This document shows, in pieces, positions 52,430 through 61,495 of a DNA stretch of 64,000 nucleotides. The notes under the pieces were generated by a model, which saw only the letters and a list, made by a program, of their open reading frames with translations, searched no databases and had not been told where the DNA came from. A program made the position numbers and the translations under genes. The stretch is from contig JAJCYD010000029.1 in assembly GCA_029263125.1 (NCBI GenBank), positions 38,631-102,630 of the forward strand, read 5' to 3'. The DNA is from Solirubrobacteraceae bacterium. Its GTDB lineage: Bacteria; Actinomycetota; Thermoleophilia; Solirubrobacterales; Solirubrobacteraceae. Each line of letters opens with the position of its first letter. The first letter of the stretch is position 1.

Positions 52430-54510
52430 GCGGCAGAGGATGCCGGGTGCGGCGGCGGTTCGGCGGCCGCCGCCAGGCGCAGCGGCTCGGCGGCCCCGAG
52501 CGCGCCGACCACGCGCTGCAGCAGCCAGTCGGCTTCCTCGGTGCTGATCGTCAGGGGCGGCGCGAGCCGGATCGTGCGTTCGTGCGTGTCCTTGGCGAGC
52601 ACGCCACGGCGCAGCAGGCGCTCACACGCCGCGCGGGCGCCGCCGCGCCCGGGCGCGAGGTCCACGCCGAACCACAGGCCACGCGATCGGATCTCGCTCA
52701 CGGCCGGCGGCGCGGCGGCGTCGAGCCCCGCGCGCAGCCGCGCGCCGATCCACGCGGCGTTGGCCTGCGGCTCGCCGGTCGCCAGCAGGTCCAGTACCGC
52801 TCGCCCGACCGCGCAGGCGAGCGGGTTGCCGCCAAACGTCGAGCCGTGCGAGCCCGGACCGAAGACCCCGAGGACGTCGTCGTCGGCCACGACCGCCGAC
52901 AGCGCGACGATGCCGCCGCCAAGCGCCTTGCCGAGCACGTAGACGTCCGGCACGACGTCTTCGTGATCGCAGGCAAACGTGCGCCCGGTGCGACCCAGGC
53001 CGGACTGGATCTCGTCGGCGATCAGCAGCACGCCGTGCTGCGAGCACAGCCGCCGCACGGCGCGCAGGTAGCCGTCGGGCGGGATGATCACGCCCGCCTC
53101 GCCCTGCACCGGCTCGATGAGCAGCGCCACGACATCCTCCTCGTCGCACAGCGCGCGTTCCAGCGCCGCGGCGTCCCCGAACGGGACGCGCCGGAATCCG
53201 GGCGTGAACGGGCCGAAGCCCTCCCGCGCGAGCGGGTCGTCGGAGAACGAGACGATCGTCGTCGTCCGACCGTGGAAGTTGCCGTCGCAGACGAGGATCA
53301 TCGCCTTGCCGGGCGACACGCCGCGCACCTCATAGCCCCACCTACGGGCCGCCTTGATCGCGGTCTCGACGGCCTCGGCGCCGGTGTTCATCGGCAGCAC
53401 GCGATCCTTCGCGCAGAGCGCGGCGAGATCACGCGCGAACGGCCCGAACTGGTCGTTGGAGAACGCGCGGCTGGTGAGGGTGACGCGCCCAAGCTGCTCG
53501 CTGGCCGCGGCGACGAGCTTGGGATGGCGATGGCCGAAGTTCAGCGCGGAGTAGGCCGACAGTGCGTCGAGATAGCGGCGTCCTCGATCGTCTCGGACCC
53601 AGCTGCCCTGGGCGTCGATGACCGTGACGGGCAGCGGGTGGTAGTTGTGCGCGCCGTAGCGATCGGCGAGATTCGCCGGGTCATGGCGCCCGAGGCGGAC
53701 GTCGAGTGCCAGCGTCAGACAGCGGGGGCCGCCGCCGGCCTTGAGGAACTCCGAGACGTCGACGACGACCGGCTCGAAGCCCCGCGCGCGCAGCTCGCGC
53801 TCCAGCCGAGGCGTGCAGGCCGCCATCACGACGGTGCGGCCGATCGCGACGGCGTTGGCGCAGAACGCGGCGGCCTCGTCGCCGGTCAGCGCGATCGCGT
53901 CGGGCACGAGCTCGGCGATCATGCGCGCGCTGTCGGCGTGCATCGCCCCAGGCGCGAACATCGCGCTGCGGCCGTCCAGCGGGCAGAACACGATGTCGAC
54001 GTGGTAGAAGCGCGGGTCGTTGAGCTCCACGAGCAGCATCGGCGCATCGAGGAGCCGGCCCAGCTCGACATACGCCGCGGCCTGCGAGCGCATCCTGTGG
54101 CCGGCGACGAGCGTGTCGCCGAATGCCAGCGCGTCGCCGGCGCCCTCCTGCACGACGCCCTCGCCGAGCCGGCGGATCGCATGGCCACGTGCTGCGAACC
54201 AGCGTTCGGCATGAGCCGCTTCGGGACGGCGTTCGCGGTGGCGCATCCGTGCAGGGATGAACGTGGCGCCATCGACGATGCCGAGGTTCGCCGTGAAGAC
54301 GAGGTCGGGCAGATCGGGCTGCGGGTCGAGCACCTCGACCGTGGCGCCCGCCTGGCGCAGCGTCGCGGCCAGCGTCTCCCATTGTCGCTGGGCGAGATCC
54401 CGGTCGACCCTCACGGCGACGTCCATCCACGGATTGATCGCGTAGCTGACGTCGAAGTGCGTCGGCGGGCACATGAGCAACCGCCGTCCGGATCCAAGCG
54501 CTGAGCTCAT
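52426..54510 (-). CDS. Fused arginine-dihydrolase-like (DDAH family) and ornithine aminotransferase
   Basis: A 694-residue two-domain enzyme. Residues 8 to about 285 are an amidinotransferase-superfamily hydrolase: LLMCPPTHFDVSYAINPWM, DLVFTANLGIVDG, QEGAGDALAF (acidic ligand), FYHVDIVFCPL (His170) and GGGPRCLTLAL (nucleophile Cys264). Residues 286-694 are a class III PLP aminotransferase: SALNFGHRHPK, NTGAEAVETAIKAAR, FHGRTTTIV, ADEIQSGLGRTG and YVLGKALGGGI with PLP lysine Lys528. Together they would turn arginine (or a methylarginine) to ornithine and on to glutamate semialdehyde. The neighbouring Lrp gene suggests amino-acid control. ATG 54510 suits family starts. Confidence 0.88.
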   Translation of the reverse strand: MSSALGSGRRLLMCPPTHFDVSYAINPWMDVAVRVDRDLAQRQWETLAATLRQAGATVEVLDPQPDLPDLVFTANLGIVDGATFIPARMRHRERRPEAAHAERWFAARGHAIRRLGEGVVQEGAGDALAFGDTLVAGHRMRSQAAAYVELGRLLDAPMLLVELNDPRFYHVDIVFCPLDGRSAMFAPGAMHADSARMIAELVPDAIALTGDEAAAFCANAVAIGRTVVMAACTPRLERELRARGFEPVVVDVSEFLKAGGGPRCLTLALDVRLGRHDPANLADRYGAHNYHPLPVTVIDAQGSWVRDDRGRRYLDALSAYSALNFGHRHPKLVAAASEQLGRVTLTSRAFSNDQFGPFARDLAALCAKDRVLPMNTGAEAVETAIKAARRWGYEVRGVSPGKAMILVCDGNFHGRTTTIVSFSDDPLAREGFGPFTPGFRRVPFGDAAALERALCDEEDVVALLIEPVQGEAGVIIPPDGYLRAVRRLCSQHGVLLIADEIQSGLGRTGRTFACDHEDVVPDVYVLGKALGGGIVALSAVVADDDVLGVFGPGSHGSTFGGNPLACAVGRAVLDLLATGEPQANAAWIGARLRAGLDAAAPPAVSEIRSRGLWFGVDLAPGRGGARAACERLLRRGVLAKDTHERTIRLAPPLTISTEEADWLLQRVVGALGAAEPLRLAAAAEPPPHPASSAA

Positions 54511-54866
54511 CCACACACCGTGACACCGGGAGGGCCGGCTGAACAGGGCGCGATCCTGCCTTCCTGAACAAGTTGTCGCCGCTTTGATCCTGGTTGGCGG
54601 CGCATTCTTGCGTGGCTGTCCTGCCTGGACATCGTGTGGCCAACGCACTACATCCCAGCTACACGTGACGCTCACACAACGTTCACGAGCGACTTAGGGA
54701 CGGTTCATCTTGCGAACGCACAATGCTTCGCAGACTCCCGCAGCCGGTCGGACACCCCTCCCCCGCCCGACCGGCATCGCCAGCGCTCAGACCCCCCTCC
54801 AAGCGCTGGCGGAGGAGTCGCGGATATCGCGTCCAGGTCGATGCGACCCGTAGACCGCGAGGCCGT
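54511..54866. other. Intergenic region upstream of the fusion gene
   Basis: About 356 bases between two - strand genes: it holds the promoter of the arginine fusion and nothing else I can identify. No Lrp-type A/T-rich repeat is obvious; the segment around 54550-54700 is somewhat less GC-rich than the genes. Confidence 0.4.
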
Positions 54867-54895
54867 GGGGCGGTGGTCACCGATGCCACCGCCCC
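54867..54895 (-). terminator. Hairpin after the GGDEF-EAL gene
   Basis: GGGGCGGTGG (54867-54876) and CCACCGCCCC (54886-54895) form a perfect 10-base-pair stem with a 9-base loop, 21 bases past the stop codon on the - strand. There is no T-run after it, so Rho-assisted or RNA-protecting roles are also possible. Confidence 0.6.
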
Positions 54896-54916
54896 GCGCC
54901 CGCCGGTCGCCCGAGA

Positions 54917-57109
54917 TCACGAGGCGGCGCGCGCGAATTCGGCAGTCAGCTCGCCCTGCGAGAGGAAGCGCTCCAGTGGCTGCGGCTCGCCGAGGAAGAA
55001 GCCCTGGCCGTAGTCGACGCCGAGCTCGCGCAGCAGCGTGACCGTCGGCTTGTCGCCTGCGTGCTCGGCGATCGTCTGCTTGCCAAGGCCGCGCGCGATC
55101 GCGACGACGGCTTCGATGACGAGCCGGTCGGTGCGCGTGCGGCACGCGTCTCGCACGAACTCGCCGTCGATCTTCAGCAGGTCGAAGTGGACGTGCTTGA
55201 GGTAGTAGAAGGAGCCGAAGCCCGCTCCGAAGTCATCCAGCGCGAAGCGGCAGCCGAGCTTGGCGAGCTCGTCGGAGAACTCGCGGGCCTTGGCGATGTT
55301 CGCGATCGCCGCCGTCTCGGTGATCTCGAAGATCACGCGTGCCGGATCGATCCCCGTCTCGCGCAGCTCGCGCTCGATCACGCGCAGGATCCGCGGATCT
55401 CCCATCGATGCGCCGGACAGGTTGATCTCCACGCGCGTGCCGGCGATCGCGTCGCCCGCGGCGGCGATCGTTCTCAGCGCGCGCGCGACGACGAAGGCGT
55501 CGATCTCCTGGATCATCCCCAGCCGCTCGGCGGTCTGCAGGAACGCGCCGGGCGGGATCAAATCGCCGTGGTCGTCGACCATCCGCAGCAGCACCTCGAA
55601 CTGCGTCGCCACGCCGGTCTCAAGATGGATGATCGGCTGTGCGACGAGCGTGAAGCGCTGCTCGTCGATCGCGACGCGGATGCGCTCGGCCCAGTTCACG
55701 CGCCCCTGCATGCGCGCCTGCGCCTGCTCGCCCGGGCCCGCGATGTCAAGCACGACCTGGTTTCGCCCGGCCTCCTTGGCGTCATACATCGCCAGGTCGG
55801 CGCTGACGAGCACATCCTCGCCGGTCAGCCCGTCGCCGAGCTCGAACATCGCGACGCCGATGCTCGCGGTGATCGTTCGCCCACCGGCCCCCGGGACGAC
55901 GATGCGCTCGGCGCGCAACGCCTCCAGCAGATCCGCGGCGACGCGCTGCGCCGCCTTCGGGCCCGACTTGGGCAACAGGACGGCGAACTCGTCGCCGCCC
56001 AGGCGCGCCAGCACGTCGCTGTCGCGCAGCCGCTGGGCGAGGACCTTGGCCACGCGAGCGATCACCTGATCGCCGGCCTGATGGCCGAGGCGGTCGTTGA
56101 CGTACTTGAAGTGGTCGAGGTCCAGCAGCAGCAGCGCGCCCTCGCTGCCATAGCGGCGCACGATGTCGGCGTGCGTGTCCAGCTGGCCCGCGAAGCTCGC
56201 GCGGTTGTGCAGGCCGGTCAGCGGATCGTGCGTCGCGAGGTAGTGCAGGTTCTCCTCATAGCGCCGGCGATGCGTGACGTCCTGCACCTGCACGAGGAAG
56301 CGCGGCGCATCGGCTGCCGTCTGGCGGATGTTCGTGGCCTGCATCGTGACCCAGACGGTCGCCCCGGTCACGTGCTGCAGGCGCGTCTCGACGTTGTACT
56401 GGCTGCGCTCCCCCTCGACGAGCTGAGAGATCGCCTTGCGGTCGTAGCTGATCTCATCGGGATGCACGAGCGCCGCGAGTCTCGTGCCCGCCAGCTCCGC
56501 CGAACGCCGGCCGGTCAGGTCGCACAGCGCCCGGTTGACGCGCACGATGCGCCCGTCGTCATCGGTGAGCGCCATGCCGATCGGCGATCCTTCGAATGCG
56601 CCGCGAAACAGCGCCTCGGCGGAAGCCAGCTCGGCGGTCGCCCGCTTGCGAGCCGTGACGTCTCGGATCGCGGCCGAGACCATCGTCCCCGCGTCGGTCT
56701 GCAGCGGGCTCAGGCTGATCTCGACGGGGAACTCGCTGCCGTCCTTGTGGCGTCCGTAGAGCTCATGGCCCGAGCCCATCGGGCGCGTGGAGGCATCGCG
56801 CATGTAGGCCTTGAGGTGCTGGCGATGCACCGCGCGAAAGCGCTTGGGAATCAGCTCGGAGATGCCCTGGCCGACGATCTCCTGGCGGCGATAGCCGAAC
56901 AGCCGCTCGGCCTGGGCGTTGACGAGCTCGATGTGACCGTGGCCGTTGACGATCACCATCGCCTCCGGCGCCGACTCGAGCAGCGCGCGGAACTTGCGCT
57001 CGGAGCTCCACAGCAGCCGGTCGCCCCGCATCATCCACCAGTGCACGCGGTAGTAGGTGCTGCGGACGCGGTAGAGGATCCAGCGGAGGATCTCTCCGAG
57101 CGTGATCAT
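54917..57109 (-). CDS. PAS-PAS-GGDEF-EAL cyclic-di-GMP enzyme
   Basis: A 730-residue protein that could make and break cyclic di-GMP. A hydrophobic/basic N-terminal patch ([23 protein letters not shown], residues 5-26) may sit on the membrane. PAS domains cover about 37-150 and 165-280. GGDEF is intact at 371-375 with a product-inhibition site RDSD at 362-365. The EAL domain (465-720) has EVL in place of EAL, NLSG, EITET, DDFGAG, LKIDG and QTIAEH, so the key acidic and lysine residues are kept. ATG 57109 overlaps the hydrogenase small-subunit stop by four bases (ATGA), so the two are translated together. Confidence 0.93.
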   Translation of the reverse strand: MITLGEILRWILYRVRSTYYRVHWWMMRGDRLLWSSERKFRALLESAPEAMVIVNGHGHIELVNAQAERLFGYRRQEIVGQGISELIPKRFRAVHRQHLKAYMRDASTRPMGSGHELYGRHKDGSEFPVEISLSPLQTDAGTMVSAAIRDVTARKRATAELASAEALFRGAFEGSPIGMALTDDDGRIVRVNRALCDLTGRRSAELAGTRLAALVHPDEISYDRKAISQLVEGERSQYNVETRLQHVTGATVWVTMQATNIRQTAADAPRFLVQVQDVTHRRRYEENLHYLATHDPLTGLHNRASFAGQLDTHADIVRRYGSEGALLLLDLDHFKYVNDRLGHQAGDQVIARVAKVLAQRLRDSDVLARLGGDEFAVLLPKSGPKAAQRVAADLLEALRAERIVVPGAGGRTITASIGVAMFELGDGLTGEDVLVSADLAMYDAKEAGRNQVVLDIAGPGEQAQARMQGRVNWAERIRVAIDEQRFTLVAQPIIHLETGVATQFEVLLRMVDDHGDLIPPGAFLQTAERLGMIQEIDAFVVARALRTIAAAGDAIAGTRVEINLSGASMGDPRILRVIERELRETGIDPARVIFEITETAAIANIAKAREFSDELAKLGCRFALDDFGAGFGSFYYLKHVHFDLLKIDGEFVRDACRTRTDRLVIEAVVAIARGLGKQTIAEHAGDKPTVTLLRELGVDYGQGFFLGEPQPLERFLSQGELTAEFARAAS

Positions 57110-58167
57110 CGCCTGCTCTGACGGTCACCGGGGTCGGAGCGGCTGCGCCGCCATTGGGGCTCACGGTCGTACTTCATCGCCAGGTTGCGCTTGCGGAGGT
57201 AACGAAACAGCGGCCCGTAGGTGAAACGCTGGACATTGGCCGCGGCGTTGCCCCATGGATCGGGCTCCATGAAGGGCATGAAGGTGTCGGGGAAGCCGGG
57301 CATCGTGCAGCCGATGCAGATGCCGCCGACGTTCGGGCATCCGCCGACGCCGCTGACCCAGCCGCGCTTGGGCACGTTGCACTTGGCGATCGGGCCCTTG
57401 CAGCCGAGCTTGACCAGGCAGCGCGAGTCGTTGCCGTAGGTCGTTGCGAACTGCCCCTGCTCGGTGAACCCCGCGCGGCTGCAGCCCTCGCGGGCGGTGT
57501 GCTCGAACATCGGCAGCGGGCGCAATTGCTCGTCGAGCTCCGGAGCCGGTCCAACGCCGCCGATGAACGACGTCAGCGCCATCAGGATCGATGTGATGTT
57601 GTCGGGCTGGGCGGGGCAGCCGGGAACGCACACGATCGGCAGCCCGCTGCGAGCCTTCCAGCTCCAGCCGAGGTAGTCCGGCAGCCCCATCGCCCCGGTG
57701 GGGTTGTTGCGCATGGCGGGCACGCCGCCGTAGGTGGCGCAGGTGCCGACCGCCATCACCGCCTGCGCCTTGGGCGCCAGCCGGTCGATCCAGTCGTTGG
57801 CGGTGATCGGCTGGCCATCGAGCGGGTTGACGCCGAACCCGGTCCAGTGCCCCTCCCCGGCGAGCCGGTCATCGGCGACCGAGCCCTCGAGCACGAGGAT
57901 GAACGGGTCGAGCTGGTCGTCCTCGGCGTCGTACCACGCGCGCATGAAGTCCTCGCCGGTCTCCATGGCGAGCATCGGCAGGTGCAGCACGATCTTCGGG
58001 CTTCCGGGAATGACGCCCGACAGCAGGTCCTCGACGCTCGGGTTCGTGGCGGCCGTCATGGCGACCGAGTCGCCGTCGCACGACAGGCCGGCCGAGAGCC
58101 ACAGCACGTGGATGGTCAGCGGTTCCGCCTCGGACGGTGCTGGACCGGCTACTCGTGTCGTCGCCAC
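57106..58167 (-). CDS. [NiFe]-hydrogenase small subunit, group 1h-like, without its large subunit
   Basis: Electron-transfer subunit of an atmospheric-hydrogen-type hydrogenase, 353 residues from GTG 58167. The cluster ligands are all visible: [30 protein letters not shown], then [21 protein letters not shown] and KCNVPKRGW, and [23 protein letters not shown] 58167 has GAGGGAG six bases upstream; ATG 58194 is the alternative. No Tat signal is present, as usual in this group. The large subunit normally lies directly downstream; here a GGDEF-EAL gene overlaps by four bases instead, and no large subunit is found in the window. Confidence 0.9.
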   Translation of the reverse strand: MATTRVAGPAPSEAEPLTIHVLWLSAGLSCDGDSVAMTAATNPSVEDLLSGVIPGSPKIVLHLPMLAMETGEDFMRAWYDAEDDQLDPFILVLEGSVADDRLAGEGHWTGFGVNPLDGQPITANDWIDRLAPKAQAVMAVGTCATYGGVPAMRNNPTGAMGLPDYLGWSWKARSGLPIVCVPGCPAQPDNITSILMALTSFIGGVGPAPELDEQLRPLPMFEHTAREGCSRAGFTEQGQFATTYGNDSRCLVKLGCKGPIAKCNVPKRGWVSGVGGCPNVGGICIGCTMPGFPDTFMPFMEPDPWGNAAANVQRFTYGPLFRYLRKRNLAMKYDREPQWRRSRSDPGDRQSRR

Positions 58168-58327
58168 CACAGCTCCCTCGCGTTCGTGCGTCATCCTTCC
58201 CATCGGCCGCCCGCTCGACCGAGCTGGATAGAACATGCGTCCGCTGTCCGCGGTCAGGCCGCGATGCTTGATGGTCAGAGCACCATCGGACCAATCCGGA
58301 CGGTCTGTGATGGTTCTTACAAAGGAT

Positions 58328-58341
58328 CGAACATGCGTTCA
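58328..58341. promoter_or_regulatory. Candidate LexA box upstream of the hydrogenase gene
   Basis: TCGAAC-ATGC-GTTC matches the GAAC-N4-GTTC core, but its right flank (AC) departs from consensus and it overlaps the stop codon of the VOC gene, 162 bases before the hydrogenase GTG. A second near match, GAACATGCGTCC, is at about 58231. Regulation by LexA is possible but weakly supported. Confidence 0.4.
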
Positions 58342-58698
58342 CGGCGCGCCGAGAGGCCCGCGGGCCATGAGCTCCACCCGGTGGCCGCCGGGGCCGTCGA
58401 CGAACGCGCGTGGTGAGTCCCAGTACGGCGTGCGCGGCCGCGGCTGAAAGCCGGCATCGCGCAGGGCCGCCAGCGTCCGCTCGTAGTCGCCGACGACGAC
58501 CGCGATGTGTCCCGTGGCCGGGACGACGGGCGATGTCGCGAACAGCAGGTGGACCTGCGTGCCGCCCGCCTGCACCCAGATGGCGCGTCGCGCCAGCGCG
58601 TCGGGAGGATCGACGCGTTCGAAGCCCAGCAGCGACCAGAAGCTCGAGCACGCGTGCGCGTCCTCCTCGCGCACCTCGATCGCGACGTGCTGGATCAC
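58339..58698 (-). CDS. VOC-superfamily (glyoxalase-fold) protein
   Basis: A 119-residue single-domain protein of the glyoxalase/bleomycin-resistance type. QHVAIEVREEDAHACSSFWSLLGF opens it (His metal ligand), VHLLFA and GHIAVVVGDYERTLAALRDAGF follow, and DGPGGHRVELMA gives the terminal metal ligand Glu. The substrate is unknown. GTG 58698 was chosen because the ATG at 58764 would overlap the divergent gene's start. A longer frame of 141 residues exists. Confidence 0.85.
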   Translation of the reverse strand: MIQHVAIEVREEDAHACSSFWSLLGFERVDPPDALARRAIWVQAGGTQVHLLFATSPVVPATGHIAVVVGDYERTLAALRDAGFQPRPRTPYWDSPRAFVDGPGGHRVELMARGPLGAP

Positions 58699-58748
58699 AT
58701 GCCAGACCGTACCCGGGCTGCGCGCCACGGGCAGCGTAGGCTCAGCGC

Positions 58749-59876
58749 ATGAGATCCGCGACACGCCAAGCCGGCGCGGCCCTGGGAACGGTCGGGATCG
58801 CGCTGGCCGCGCGGCGCGCCTGGCAATCGCCGACGGCGTGGGTCGCGCGCATGACCGGCACGTCGATCAGCGCCCCCGACGCCGCCGGGTGGGTGACGGA
58901 CTTCCTCAACGCCGCCTACTTCGCGCGCCAGCCGGAACTGCGGGAGGTCGAGGACCTGCGCGTGGCGCTGGCGATCCTGACGACGCGCTGGCAGCAGCTC
59001 GGCCATCGCCGCCTGCACGCGCCGGATGTGGCGGCGTTTCACCGCGCCTTCGGCCGCGAGCGCTTCCTCGACGGTCGCCACACGGCTCGCGGCACCCTGG
59101 ACGGCGAGCAGTTGCACGCGGGCGCGCAGCGGCTGATCGGCGCGTGGTTCTCAGAGGCCTACGCCGATGACGACCGCCGGGCGCACGGGATCGGGTTTCA
59201 GACGCGCGAGGAACGCGACGCCTACCGGCCCGAGCTGCGCCTGCGCCACGCCAAGCTCGGCGAACCGACACCGCCCGAGCGTCCGCCGCGCGAGCAGGTC
59301 TGGCACACCTATGACCCCGTGCCGGTCGCGTCGGCGGCGGCCGTCGCCGAGTTGCTGGCCGCGCCGGCACGCTGGCCGGACCTCGGGACCGACCTCGGGC
59401 GCTTCACCGCCGTGCGCTCGCGCGGGTTGGCGGGTCAGACCTTCGAGATCGAGGTCATCACGGCGCTGACGCCACGCACGCCGGCGATCGTGCGCGGCTA
59501 CGTCACCGTCACGACGCTGCTCGCGCGGGAGACAGCGCCCGAGCGCCTCGACGCCTACGTCGCCGACCTCAACGACCGCATGGTCCGCGTCGGCCGCGAC
59601 CAGCCGCCGCCGATCCCGCACGGGGCGACGGCCACGCTGGCGATGGACCTCACGACGCACGAGGGCCACTTCATGGGCCGCGGCCTCAACCGATTGCTCG
59701 TGTACGAGCTCGACGGGCAGGCGTTCCTGCGCGCCGCGGGAACCTGGGACGACATGCCGATGGCGCTCGAGGGCGCCTACCGCGGGGCAGGTCGCCAGGC
59801 CCAGGCGGCGTTCTGGGGCAGCGGGCGCGAGGATTCGAGCATGCTCCTGCAGATCGCCAGGCAGACCGCGCCGTGA
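58749..59876 (+). CDS. Conserved hypothetical protein coupled to an oxidoreductase gene
   Basis: A 375-residue protein with a short hydrophobic N-terminus and a mainly helical first half (DFLNAAYFARQPELREVEDLRVALAILTTRW), then a beta-rich second half (RSRGLAGQTFEIEVITAL, RGYVTVTTLL, LAMDLTTHEGHFMGRGLNRLLVYE). I recall such proteins beside phytoene-desaturase-like genes in related bacteria but cannot name a family. GTGA overlap with the downstream oxidoreductase suggests that the two act together, perhaps as substrate binder and enzyme; this is inference. Confidence 0.7.
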   Translation: MRSATRQAGAALGTVGIALAARRAWQSPTAWVARMTGTSISAPDAAGWVTDFLNAAYFARQPELREVEDLRVALAILTTRWQQLGHRRLHAPDVAAFHRAFGRERFLDGRHTARGTLDGEQLHAGAQRLIGAWFSEAYADDDRRAHGIGFQTREERDAYRPELRLRHAKLGEPTPPERPPREQVWHTYDPVPVASAAAVAELLAAPARWPDLGTDLGRFTAVRSRGLAGQTFEIEVITALTPRTPAIVRGYVTVTTLLARETAPERLDAYVADLNDRMVRVGRDQPPPIPHGATATLAMDLTTHEGHFMGRGLNRLLVYELDGQAFLRAAGTWDDMPMALEGAYRGAGRQAQAAFWGSGREDSSMLLQIARQTAP

Positions 59877-61411
59877 GCGGCGAGCGCTACGACGCCGTCG
59901 TCGTGGGCTCGGGGCCAAACGGGCTGAGCGCCGCGATCACGCTCGCGCGCGCCGGGCGCTCGGTGCTCGTCGTCGAGGCGGCGCCCGTCCTCGGCGGGGC
60001 GCTGCAGACCGCGCAGCTGACGCTGCCGGGCTTTCACCACGACGTCTTCTCCGCCGTGCACCCGGCATCCCTGGCGTCGCCGGTGTTCGAGGCGATGAAC
60101 CTCGAGCGCCACGGGCTGCGCTGGATTCAGCCGGGGGTGGCGATGGCCCATCCCCTGCCCGACGGGCGCGCCGCGGTCCTCTCGCGCGATCTGGTGCGCA
60201 CGCGCACGAACCTCGACGCCCTGCATCACGGCGACGGCGCGCGCTGGCAGGCACTCGTCGAGCCGTACCTGAAGCACTGGGAGGCGGTGCGCGCGACGAT
60301 GCTCGGCAGCTTTCCTCCGATCGGCGGCCCGGCGAAGCTCATCCCCGCGCTGAAGCTCGGCGGCATGCTCGAGTTCGTGCGGCTGCTGCTGACGTCCGCG
60401 GAGGGGCTCGCGAGCGAGGTCTTCCGCGGCGAAGGCGCGGCGTGGCTGTATGGCTCCTCGCTGCACGGCGACGCGCCGCTGGACGGCGCCGGCAGCGCGA
60501 TCTCGGGCGTCTACCTGAACCTCATGGGCCACACGGTCGGCTGGCCGAGCGCCGAGGGAGGCGCCGCCCGAGTCGCTGACGCGCTCGTCGCCGAGCTGCG
60601 CTCGCTGGGCGGCCATGTGCGCACATCGACCGTCGCCGAGCGCGTCCACGCCCGCCGCGGCCGCGTCAGCGCCGTGTCGCTGGCCGGCGGCGACACGATC
60701 CACACCAGGATCGTCGTGGCGACGACGACCCCGCAAGGGCTCGTCGCGATGGCGGGCGACGTGCTCGCAGACGCCTACGTGCGCCGCGCGACGCGCTTTC
60801 GATTCGGGCCGCAGACGATCAAGCTCGACTGGGCGCTGGACGCGCCGATCCCGTGGGTCAACGACGACGCGCGGCGCGCCGGGACCGTGCACGTCGGCGG
60901 CACGGTCGCCGAGCTGCGCGGCGCGCTGCACGACGTCGCGGGAGGGCGCCTGCCCGAGCAGCCGTTCATGCTGTCCGGCCAGCAGACCGTCGCCGACCCG
61001 ACACGCGCACCCGAGGGCAAGCACACGGTGTGGGCGTACACCCACACGCCGCCGGGCGTCGACTGGGCCGCGCAGCGCGAGTCCTTCGCGGACACGATGG
61101 AGCGTCAGATCGAGCGCTTCGCCCCCGGCTTTCGCGAGCGCATCCTCGCCCGCCACATCATGGTCCCCGACGACCTGCACGCCCGCAACGCGAACCTCGT
61201 CGGCGGCGACGTCGGCGGCGGCAGCTACGCGATGGACCAGCTCATCTTCCGCCCCGTGCCGTCGTTGAACCCGTACGCGACATCGCTGCGCGGCCTGTAC
61301 ATCGGCAGCGCGTCGGCGTTTCCCGGCGGCGCCGTGCATGGCGTCCCCGGGCACGCGGCGGCCACGGCCGCGCTGCGCGCAGCGCGCATGCCCCGCATTC
61401 GCCGCGGCTGA
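59873..61411 (+). CDS. Phytoene-desaturase-like FAD oxidoreductase (PYROXD2/CrtI-like)
   Basis: A 512-residue flavoprotein. YDAVVVGSGPNGLSAAITLARAGRSVLVVEA is the FAD dinucleotide fold with the GxGxxG core and terminal Glu. GGALQTAQLTLPGFHHDVFS, RVADALVAELRSLGG and, near the end, GLYIGSASAFPGGAVHGVPGHAAA are typical of the CrtI/PYROXD2 branch. No carotenoid genes are nearby, so a lipid or other polyene substrate is as likely as phytoene. GTG 59873 overlaps the preceding stop. Confidence 0.9.
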   Translation: MSGERYDAVVVGSGPNGLSAAITLARAGRSVLVVEAAPVLGGALQTAQLTLPGFHHDVFSAVHPASLASPVFEAMNLERHGLRWIQPGVAMAHPLPDGRAAVLSRDLVRTRTNLDALHHGDGARWQALVEPYLKHWEAVRATMLGSFPPIGGPAKLIPALKLGGMLEFVRLLLTSAEGLASEVFRGEGAAWLYGSSLHGDAPLDGAGSAISGVYLNLMGHTVGWPSAEGGAARVADALVAELRSLGGHVRTSTVAERVHARRGRVSAVSLAGGDTIHTRIVVATTTPQGLVAMAGDVLADAYVRRATRFRFGPQTIKLDWALDAPIPWVNDDARRAGTVHVGGTVAELRGALHDVAGGRLPEQPFMLSGQQTVADPTRAPEGKHTVWAYTHTPPGVDWAAQRESFADTMERQIERFAPGFRERILARHIMVPDDLHARNANLVGGDVGGGSYAMDQLIFRPVPSLNPYATSLRGLYIGSASAFPGGAVHGVPGHAAATAALRAARMPRIRRG

Positions 61412-61495
61412 GGCACACGCGGCACTCTGCGCACGCGTTCGTGCAGGTGGTGCCCATGGCCGCGACTATCGTCGCGCCGCGTGTTTGGACGGACG

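Noticed and set aside
58226..58242. GAACATGCGTCC, a near LexA box before the hydrogenase gene
   Set aside because: The right half-site is GTCC, not GTTC; mentioned only alongside the better candidate at 58328.
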